A stretch of DNA of 5,690 nucleotides, taken from an uncultured Microbacterium sp. (GTDB lineage: Bacteria > Actinomycetota > Actinomycetes > Actinomycetales > Microbacteriaceae). Position numbers and translations under genes: made by a program. The notes under the pieces are model-generated. The model did not search any database and was not told the origin of the DNA. It saw only the letters and a program-made list of their open reading frames with translations. The stretch is from assembly GCA_937926065.1 (NCBI GenBank), contig CALANM010000138.1, positions 1-5,690 on the forward strand. Direction: 5' to 3'. Positions 1-5,022 of the stretch are shown piece after piece (within the stretch, counting starts at the first letter, position 1; each line of letters starts with the position of its first letter).

Positions 1-614
1 CCGGGCGCCGCCGCGGCGGCGACGGCGGCGGCGAACACGCCCGCCGCCTCACGGCCGTACGACCACTGATGGGCGCCCGTGATGTCGATCGCCTCGGCAT
101 ACGCGCCACGGGGGTCGCCGATGTGCACGAGTCCGACAGGCGCCATGTACATCGTCGCGCCGCAGTTGACGACGTTGCCGACGCCCGCCTCACGCGGGTC
201 GGCGTGGCCGTAGTGGAGCTTCATGACGAGCCACTTCTCGGCGAGGAACACGCGCTGCAGGATCAGCGCCTCGTCCTCGAGCTCGGGGATCCAGCGGCGT
301 TCGCCGATCATGAGCGGCACGAGGTCGCTCGCGACGTCGTACGCGTCGAGGTGCCGGCGCTTGGCGTCGTAGACCTCGATCAGCGCGTGCGTCATGAGGG
401 TGTCATCGGTGACGTGGCCGTCGCCCTTGTGGTACGGCGCGATCGGGCGCGCGGTGCGCCAGTCCTCCAGGAACGGGCCGACGATCCCCTCCACCCGGCC
501 GCCGTGCCGCTCTTCGATCTGCTCGGGCGTCCACCCTTCGGTCGCGCCGCCCAGGGCGTCTCCCACCGCGGCCCCCGCGAGCACTCCGGCCACGCGGTCC
601 TGCAACACATCCAT
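1..614 (-). CDS. ADP-ribosylglycohydrolase (DraG/ARH) family protein, N-terminal part
   Basis: This frame stays open from an ATG at 614 to the left edge, so the C-terminal part is missing and 204 residues are visible. Seen: an N-terminal helix leading into G18-D-A-L-G, then E26, then T69-D-D-T72. In the DraG/ARH family these correspond to the early GDALG signature, a conserved acidic residue, and the TDD(T) motif that binds the dinuclear metal centre (compare E41, T76, D77, D78 of human ARH3). The second family motif, a C-terminal DxDT-type metal ligand set, would lie beyond the window. The family hydrolyses ADP-ribosyl or related glycosidic bonds in the cytoplasm. Beside a sugar importer, the member may instead act on an imported glycoside or nucleoside-like compound (inference). 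No signal peptide is seen. In-frame GTG codons at 617 and 626 are alternative starts. A weak purine-rich stretch (AAGAAAG) upstream fits 614 or 617 best. The final visible residues are an alanine run made of GCC/GCG codons. Family assignment is confident; substrate is unknown. Confidence 0.88.
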   Translation of the reverse strand, partial: MDVLQDRVAGVLAGAAVGDALGGATEGWTPEQIEERHGGRVEGIVGPFLEDWRTARPIAPYHKGDGHVTDDTLMTHALIEVYDAKRRHLDAYDVASDLVPLMIGERRWIPELEDEALILQRVFLAEKWLVMKLHYGHADPREAGVGNVVNCGATMYMAPVGLVHIGDPRGAYAEAIDITGAHQWSYGREAAGVFAAAVAAAAAP

Positions 615-652
615 CACACGCTTCACTTTCTTCGTTCGGAGGGGCCGAGGGA

Positions 653-680
653 ATGGGGGCGGCTGTGTCGCCGCCCCCAT
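653..680 (-). terminator. Strong GC-rich hairpin after the binding-protein gene
   Basis: A perfect 11-bp inverted repeat (653-663 with 670-680) has a 6-base loop and starts 6 bases beyond the stop codon of the binding-protein gene. The stem can grow by a G·U and a G-C pair at its base. No U-tract follows, so it is either an actinobacterial-style terminator or, since the next gene starts only about 40 bases further on in the same direction, a partial terminator or mRNA-stabilising 3' structure. Such a structure could keep binding-protein transcript more abundant than the downstream hydrolase message (inference). Confidence 0.7.
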
Positions 681-686
681 CCGTCA

Positions 687-1982
687 TCAGCCGGCGACGT
701 CCGCCCAGCCGTCGGTCAGCTGCTTCGCGAGCTCGTCGCGGCTGATCTGATCGGCGAGGAACTGCTGGAAGGCGGGAGTCGCGACGGTGTCCTTCCACTC
801 GGTGTACTTCGAGACCTTGAGGAACGGAGGACCGACCAGACCCTCGCCCGACGCGAGCACCTGGGTCCACGCCGGGTTGTCGGCGGCCAGCGTCTCGACC
901 TCCGCGCGTGCACCGCCCGACGACGGGATCAGCGCATCGGCGTACGCGATCTTGGCGAGGTTCTCGGAGTTCATGAAGAAGTTCAGGAAGTCCGCCGACT
1001 CCTCCACGTGCTCCGAGTCGATGTTCACCGAGTACGTCTGCGGGTTCGCCGACTGGAAGGCGCCGGCCGATCCCTCGATCGGCGGCAGGGCCACCCAGTC
1101 GAACCCGTCGGGAGCGTCATTGGCGATGTTGGTCGCCTGGAACGAGCCCTGCACGGTCATGGCGATCTTGCCGCCGTAGAACGACGCGAGCACGTCGGAT
1201 CCCGACTGCGTGAGCGAGGTCGGGTCGATCGACTTGTCGGTGTACGCCATCTCGTGGATGCGGTCGACGACCGCGAGCTCCGGGTCGCCGACGTCGATCG
1301 TGACGTCCTCGCCCTCGCCCTCGAAGAACCCGCCGTCGAACCCGAGCGCGAGGCTCATGATCGTCGAGGTGGGCGAGCCGAGGCCCCACCCGAGGCCGTA
1401 CTGCCCGTCCTTCGTGGCCTTCTTCGCCATGTCGCGCAGCTGGTCCCACGTGAGGGTGCCGTCCTGCGGCACCTCGATGCCGGCCTCCTCGAGCAGGTCG
1501 ACGTTCGCGAACGCCATGTACGACTGCAGCGTCGACGGGTACGCGATGATCTGACCGTCGTGGGTGACGGAGTCCCAGATGCCCTCGGAGATGTCCGACT
1601 TCAGCGCCGGGTCGATGAGGTCGGTCAGGTCGGCGAGATAGCCGTCGGCCGCGAACGACGCGATCGAGCTCGCCTCGAAATGGATGATGTCGGGAGCGGT
1701 GCCGCCGGTGAACTGGGTGATCAGCTTGTCGTACGTGCCGTCCCAGCCCGCCTGGATGATCTCGACCTGAACGTCCTCGTTCTCCGCGTTCCAGGCGTCG
1801 ACGATCTCCTTGATCGCGGCCTGCGTGGTCGGCTGGTCGGACAGCGACTGGAACTGCAGCGTGACAGGACCCCCATCGGTCGCGTCGTCGTCGCGGTTCG
1901 CGCTCCCCTGCTGGCACGCGCTCAGGGTGAGCGCGGCAATGCCGGCGAACGCGATGGCGCTGATGCCTCGGATCCTTCTCAT
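687..1982 (-). CDS. Sugar ABC transporter solute-binding lipoprotein (SBP family 1, CUT1 type)
   Basis: A 431-residue protein that captures the substrate outside the membrane and delivers it to the two permeases. Seen: a lipoprotein signal peptide with basic n-region (MRRIRG), a hydrophobic core and the lipobox L20-S-A-C23, making Cys23 the likely lipidated residue. A short polar linker (about 24-38) follows. The mature part has hallmarks of family 1 binding proteins: YDKLITQF..GTAPDII at about 84-100, and Y269-G-G-K-I-A-M..G-S-F at 269-281, the usual 'GKxAM' element. The length is normal for the family. The start at 1982 is preferred because AAAGAGG lies 8 bases upstream and it places the signal peptide normally. 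An in-frame ATG at 2042 also has a plausible ribosome site (see separate entry). The gene lies 65 bp after the second permease and precedes a strong hairpin. CUT1 systems take up oligosaccharides, glycosides or polyols; the exact ligand cannot be read from the sequence. Confidence 0.95.
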   Translation of the reverse strand: MRRIRGISAIAFAGIAALTLSACQQGSANRDDDATDGGPVTLQFQSLSDQPTTQAAIKEIVDAWNAENEDVQVEIIQAGWDGTYDKLITQFTGGTAPDIIHFEASSIASFAADGYLADLTDLIDPALKSDISEGIWDSVTHDGQIIAYPSTLQSYMAFANVDLLEEAGIEVPQDGTLTWDQLRDMAKKATKDGQYGLGWGLGSPTSTIMSLALGFDGGFFEGEGEDVTIDVGDPELAVVDRIHEMAYTDKSIDPTSLTQSGSDVLASFYGGKIAMTVQGSFQATNIANDAPDGFDWVALPPIEGSAGAFQSANPQTYSVNIDSEHVEESADFLNFFMNSENLAKIAYADALIPSSGGARAEVETLAADNPAWTQVLASGEGLVGPPFLKVSKYTEWKDTVATPAFQQFLADQISRDELAKQLTDGWADVAG

Positions 1983-2056
1983 GTGGATCGCCTCTTTCCG
2001 TGTGTGGTTCGTGGTGCCGTGGTTTCGGTGTTTATCGGGCATCGGAATCACCCCTT
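1983..2056 (-). promoter_or_regulatory. Permease/binding-protein junction with two competing ribosome sites
   Basis: The gap between the second permease and the binding protein carries two start signals in one frame. AAGGGG (2056-2051), inside the end of the permease gene, lies 8 bases before an ATG at 2042. AAAGAGG (1997-1991) lies 8 bases before the ATG at 1982. The first would add 20 polar, His-rich residues before the signal peptide, which is atypical for a lipoprotein, so the second is chosen. The RNA between them is A/C-rich with no obvious hairpin, and I see no internal promoter. Confidence 0.5.
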
Positions 2057-2887
2057 GACCGCACCGGCGAGCATTCCGCCGGTGAGCTTCTTCTGAAGGA
2101 TTCCGAAGATGATGAGCGACGGGATCGTCGCGAGAATCGCCCCGGCGGCGAGCGGCCCGAGCTGGGTCTGCCCCTCGGCGCCGAGGAACGAGCGCAGCGC
2201 GATGGGCAGCGTGTACAGCTCGGGGCTCTGCAGCAGGACGAGCGCCAGGAAGAACTCGTTCCACGCCGAGACGAAGGTGAACATCGCGGTGGCGACCAGG
2301 CCGGGCGCCAGCAGCGGCAGGATCACGGTGCGCAGGATCGTGAACCGGCCCGCGCCGTCCATCTCCGCCGCCTCCTCGAGCTCGGGCGGGATCGCGGCGA
2401 CGTAGCCCTGCAGCATCCACAGCGTGAACGGCATCGTGAACGTGACGTACACGAGGATCAGCCCGAACAGGGTGTCGTTGAGCTGCAGCGACCGCAGCAC
2501 GAGGAACAGCGGGATGATGATGAGGATCGTCGGGAACACCTGGCTCACGAGGATCCACACGGTCCCCGCCGCCCGCAGCCTCCCCTTCAGCCGCGCGAGC
2601 GCGTAGGCCATCGGCATCGACAGCAGCACCGTGATGACCATCGTCACGAGCGCCACCATGATGGAGTTGCCCGCCGCCGTGATGAGGTTCTGCCGCTCGA
2701 GCGCGGCCGTGTAGTTGCTGAAGTCCCAGTTCTGAGGGATCAGGTTCACCGCGAGCGAGTTGAGCTCGCGCGTCGACTTGAAGGATGCCGACAGCAGCCA
2801 CAGCAGCGGGAAGCCGAGGAAGATCAGGTACGCGGCGAGCGCGACGTACATCAGGCCGGTGCCGTACCAGGGGCGTCGTGCGTTCAT
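2048..2887 (-). CDS. Sugar ABC transporter permease, MalG type
   Basis: A 279-residue inner-membrane subunit that pairs with the upstream MalF-type permease to form the translocation channel of a CUT1 importer. Seen: about six hydrophobic segments (roughly 13-35, 74-97, 106-130, 138-160, 195-218, 245-264), and the cytoplasmic EAA loop at 172-191 (E-A-A-E-M-D-G-A-G, ending I-L-P), which contacts the ATPase. The N-terminal pattern, with a single membrane segment followed by an extracytoplasmic S-F-K-S-T-R-E-L stretch, is typical of MalG-like subunits, as is the length. The start codon overlaps the stop of the upstream permease as ATGA, so translation is probably coupled. The upstream ribosome site is modest (AAGGCGG), consistent with coupling. 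No ATPase follows or precedes it here. Confidence 0.95.
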   Translation of the reverse strand: MNARRPWYGTGLMYVALAAYLIFLGFPLLWLLSASFKSTRELNSLAVNLIPQNWDFSNYTAALERQNLITAAGNSIMVALVTMVITVLLSMPMAYALARLKGRLRAAGTVWILVSQVFPTILIIIPLFLVLRSLQLNDTLFGLILVYVTFTMPFTLWMLQGYVAAIPPELEEAAEMDGAGRFTILRTVILPLLAPGLVATAMFTFVSAWNEFFLALVLLQSPELYTLPIALRSFLGAEGQTQLGPLAAGAILATIPSLIIFGILQKKLTGGMLAGAVKG

Positions 2888-3849
2888 GCGCGCACCGCCT
2901 TGTTCTGACGGAACTGGTTGATGAGATACAGGGAGAGGATCAGCAGGATCGCGATGACGAGCACGTTCCCCATCGCCGACGCGTAGCCGATCTCGCGATT
3001 GCGGAAGGCCTCGAGGTAGGTGAACAGCGGCGGGATCATCGTGCGGCCGCCCGGGCCGCCCTCGGTCAGCACGTAGATGAGGCCGAACGAGTTGAACTGC
3101 CAGATGAAGTCGAGCGCCGTCACGGCGATGATCACCGGACGCAGCGCGGGCAGTGTCACGTGCCAGAACCGGCGCACGGCGCCCGCCCCGTCGACGGCGG
3201 CCGCTTCGTGCTGCTCGGCGGAGATCGACTGCATGCCCGCCAGCAGCAGCACCGTCGTCTGCGGGATGCCGGCCCAGACGCCCACGACGATGACGGCGGG
3301 AAGGGCGGTCGAGAAGTCGCCGAGCCAGTTGACGCCCGGCAGCCCGAGCCAGCCCAGGATGCCGTTGAGCGGACCCGAGTTCGGGTTGTAGATCATGCGC
3401 CACACGATCGCGATGACGACGGGCGGCATGGCCCACGGGATCAGGGCGAGAACGCGCGTGAGCGTCTTGAACCTGAGGTTGCTGTTGAGCAGCAGCGCGA
3501 GGCCCATCGCCGAGACGAGCGTGAGCAGCGCGACCGACCCCGCCCACACGATGCCGATGCCGAACGATCCCCAGAAGCGGTGGTCGCCGGCGAGCTCGGC
3601 GTAGTTGTCGAGCCCGTTGAAGCTGATCTCGGCATTGCGGCGCAGCGTGGCATCCGTGAAGCCGAGCGCCACACCGCTGACGAGCGGGATGATCGAGAAG
3701 ACGAGGATCGGAAGCAGCGCGGGCACGACGAGCGCGATCGCCTCGCGGCGCTGAGCCCGCGTGCGGGCGCCGATCTGCCGGGCGCCGGAGCGCCGCTTGC
3801 GCGGCGGACGAGGCTGCGTCGCGCGCGTGGGGACGGTCTCGACGCTCAT
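2884..3849 (-). CDS. Sugar ABC transporter permease, MalF type
   Basis: A 321-residue inner-membrane subunit of the CUT1 sugar importer. Seen: a cytoplasmic N-terminal tail of about 35 residues rich in Arg, Lys and Pro; about six hydrophobic segments (roughly 37-62, 96-121, 133-153, 181-205, 238-262, 293-311); and the EAA loop at 215-234 (E-A-A-A-V-D-G-A-G, ending T-L-P), the docking site for the ATP-binding subunit. The T-E-G-G-P-G motif at 262-267 is common in MalF/UgpA-like permeases. It lacks the large extracytoplasmic domain of E. coli MalF, as most actinobacterial homologues do. The start is set by GGAGAGGAG (3864-3856), six bases upstream. The ATG overlaps the LacI-family stop codon (ATGA), and its own stop overlaps the next permease in the same way. 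Confidence 0.95.
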   Translation of the reverse strand: MSVETVPTRATQPRPPRKRRSGARQIGARTRAQRREAIALVVPALLPILVFSIIPLVSGVALGFTDATLRRNAEISFNGLDNYAELAGDHRFWGSFGIGIVWAGSVALLTLVSAMGLALLLNSNLRFKTLTRVLALIPWAMPPVVIAIVWRMIYNPNSGPLNGILGWLGLPGVNWLGDFSTALPAVIVVGVWAGIPQTTVLLLAGMQSISAEQHEAAAVDGAGAVRRFWHVTLPALRPVIIAVTALDFIWQFNSFGLIYVLTEGGPGGRTMIPPLFTYLEAFRNREIGYASAMGNVLVIAILLILSLYLINQFRQNKAVRA

Positions 3850-4892
3850 CCGGCGCTCCTCTCCGACGGGCGGTTCTCCGACGGGCGCTGTGCGCGCACG
3901 GCCACGGCGCTCGACCCGCGCACGACGAGCGAGGGAGACACCGTCACGCGGTGCGCGGGGCGCTGCGGGTCGGCGATGCGGGCGAGCAGCAGCTCCGCCG
4001 CCACCCGGCCGCGCTCCTCGGCGCCGAGGTCGACGCTCGTCAGGCCCGGGCGCACGACGTCGGCGAGCTCCGTGTTGTCGACACCCGTGACGGCGACATC
4101 GTCGGGAAGCGACAGGCCGAGGTCTTCGGCGGCGCGCATGACTCCGATGCCGATCAGGTCGTTGGCCGCGACGATCGCATCGGGCCGGTCGTCGCGATCG
4201 AGCAGCCGCAGCGCCGCGGCGTAGCCGGCCGCGATCGTGAAGTCCTCGGTCGCGACGGCCACGTGGGCGACGGCGGGATGTGCCTCGACGGCGGCCGTGA
4301 AGCCGTCGCGACGCAGGGCGCCGGGCGTCGTGTCGACGGGGCCGTTGACGAAGGCGAGCGACCGCCGGCCCTCCTGCACCAGATGGTCGACGACGAGCCG
4401 CATCGCCGTGCGGGAGTCGGCGCGCACGGTGTCGAAGCCCGTGTCATCCGGCACGAGGCCGACGACCACGACCGGCACCGGCGCATCGCGCAGCGTCGTC
4501 AGCAGCTCATCGGTCACACGCAGCGGCGACAGGATCATGCCGTCGACGTAGCCGCGGCCGAGACCGCGCGCGACGTCGACGGTCGCCGCCGCGGTGCTCG
4601 CCGACGACAGCACGAGACGGTAGCCGGATGCCGCGACGACCTGCTCGATCGCCGTCATCATCTCGACGTAGACCGGGTTGCCGATGTCGGCGACCGCGTA
4701 GCCGAGCTGCAGTGTGCGTCGGCGCTTGAGCGACTGGGCCATGGCATCTGCCACGTAGCCGAGCTCCTCGGCCGCCTTGCGCACCTTGGCGACGGTCTCC
4801 GCGCTGGCGATCTGGCCGTTCAGCGCTCGAGATGCGGAGGCGAGAGACACACCCGCACGAGCGGCGACCTGGGTGATCGTGACACGGGCCAT
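3846..4892 (-). CDS. LacI-family transcriptional regulator
   Basis: A 348-residue DNA-binding repressor, first gene of the transporter operon. Seen: an N-terminal helix-turn-helix at about 5-25 (T-I-T-Q-V-A-A-R-A-G-V-S, with recognition-helix residues L17, A18, S19, A20, then S21-R22-A23-L24-N25-G26). A hinge helix at about 48-57 carries L55, the equivalent of the leucine that wedges into the central CpG of LacI/PurR operators. A periplasmic-binding-protein-like effector domain follows at about 61-330 (D-G-M-I-L-S-P, A-N-D-L-I-G-I-G, D-D-V-A-V-T-G-V-D-N-T). The polar tail contains a small repeat, RPSEN-RPSER. The start at 4892 is chosen because AAGGAG sits five bases upstream and the HTH then begins at the usual position. 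An in-frame ATG at 4952 would begin inside an operator and add 20 residues before the HTH. It probably represses its own operon through the two sites just upstream and responds to the imported sugar or a breakdown product (inference). Confidence 0.96.
   Translation of the reverse strand: MARVTITQVAARAGVSLASASRALNGQIASAETVAKVRKAAEELGYVADAMAQSLKRRRTLQLGYAVADIGNPVYVEMMTAIEQVVAASGYRLVLSSASTAAATVDVARGLGRGYVDGMILSPLRVTDELLTTLRDAPVPVVVVGLVPDDTGFDTVRADSRTAMRLVVDHLVQEGRRSLAFVNGPVDTTPGALRRDGFTAAVEAHPAVAHVAVATEDFTIAAGYAAALRLLDRDDRPDAIVAANDLIGIGVMRAAEDLGLSLPDDVAVTGVDNTELADVVRPGLTSVDLGAEERGRVAAELLLARIADPQRPAHRVTVSPSLVVRGSSAVAVRAQRPSENRPSERSAG
3860..3887. repeat. Tandem direct repeat, 13 bp with 15-bp period
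   Basis: The 13-mer TCTCCGACGGGCG occurs at 3860-3872 and 3875-3887. It encodes the RPSEN/RPSER repeat at the end of the LacI-family protein. The copy nearest the permease also overlaps that gene's Shine-Dalgarno sequence. It looks like a small in-frame 15-bp duplication. Confidence 0.6.
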
Positions 4893-4897
4893 GCGCT

Positions 4898-4903
4898 CTC
4901 CTT
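4898..4903 (-). promoter_or_regulatory. Ribosome binding site of the LacI-family gene
   Basis: AAGGAG lies five bases before the ATG at 4892. It decides this start against the in-frame ATG at 4952, which would begin inside the distal operator and is not supported by a comparable site. Confidence 0.85.
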
Positions 4904-4912
4904 CGAGCGAAG

Positions 4913-4926
4913 TGGAAACGTTTACA
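4913..4926. promoter_or_regulatory. LacI-family operator, gene-proximal
   Basis: TGGAAACGTTTACA is a palindrome with a central CpG and one mismatched pair. It matches the TGGAAACGTTTCCA-type operators used by many actinobacterial LacI-family regulators. It lies 21 bases before the regulator's start codon, in the probable 5' leader, where a bound repressor would block transcript initiation or elongation. Function is inferred from position and palindromy. Confidence 0.75.
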
Positions 4927-4935
4927 GTGGACGTT

Positions 4936-4953
4936 GGTGGATACGTTTCCACC
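4936..4953. promoter_or_regulatory. LacI-family operator, distal
   Basis: GGTGGATACGTTTCCACC is an 18-bp palindrome with a central CpG and one mismatched pair; the core is TGGATACGTTTCCA. Its centre is 25 bp from that of the proximal site, about 2.4 helical turns. It falls where the -10 element would be for the TTGACA box at 4971-4966, so binding should occlude RNA polymerase. Confidence 0.78.
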
Positions 4954-4971
4954 AGTCAGCCGCGCTGTCAA
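4943..4971 (-). promoter_or_regulatory. Candidate operon promoter (TTGACA -35)
   Basis: A perfect TTGACA is read on the minus strand at 4971-4966. With a 17-19 base spacer the -10 region falls within the distal operator, where no good TATAAT-like hexamer is present (AAACGT, AACGTA or ACGTAT depending on spacing). The -35 box and the overlapping operators support a repressible promoter for the LacI-family/transporter operon, but the -10 is weak and the exact start is uncertain. Confidence 0.5.
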
Positions 4972-4980
4972 GCCCTCGAC

Positions 4981-5009
4981 CCGGATCGGGCGCACGCACC
5001 CTCTTCCGG
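4981..5009 (-). terminator. Possible bulged-hairpin terminator after the carboxypeptidase gene
   Basis: On the minus strand this 29-base stretch can fold as an outer 5-bp stem (CCGGA/TCCGG), a small asymmetric internal loop, then an inner 5-bp stem (GGGTG/CGCCC with one G·U pair) closed by CGTG. It starts 13 bases after the stop at 5023 and lies just before the TTGACA box of the next operon, the expected place for a terminator. There is no U-tract and the stems are short, so this is tentative. Confidence 0.4.
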
Positions 5010-5022
5010 CGGCAGCGTTCCC

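Noticed and set aside
6..21. 16-bp GC-only palindrome (CGCCGCCGCGGCGGCG) and GCC/GGC-rich repeat at the left edge
   Set aside because: It is explained by a run of alanine codons in the hydrolase frame. There is no reason to read it as a regulatory site or repeat element.
392..610. Small minus-strand frame of 72 codons
   Set aside because: It is out of frame with the hydrolase, whose own frame has the GDALG and TDDT motifs through the same bases.
69..2096. Long plus-strand open frame of about 675 codons
   Set aside because: It runs antisense to the hydrolase and the binding protein. Its product is an Arg/Asp/Val/Glu-rich low-complexity string with no recognisable domain, as expected opposite GC-rich coding sequence.
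1983..2801. In-frame extension of the binding-protein frame back to 2801
   Set aside because: This is read-through of the same frame across the second permease. The extension is an Ala/Arg/Gly/His-rich shadow, while the permease in another frame has clear membrane segments and an EAA loop.
4893..4952. 20-residue N-terminal extension of the LacI-family protein
   Set aside because: The ATG at 4952 lies inside the distal operator and has no good ribosome site. The start at 4892 has AAGGAG at five bases and puts the HTH at the normal N-terminal position.
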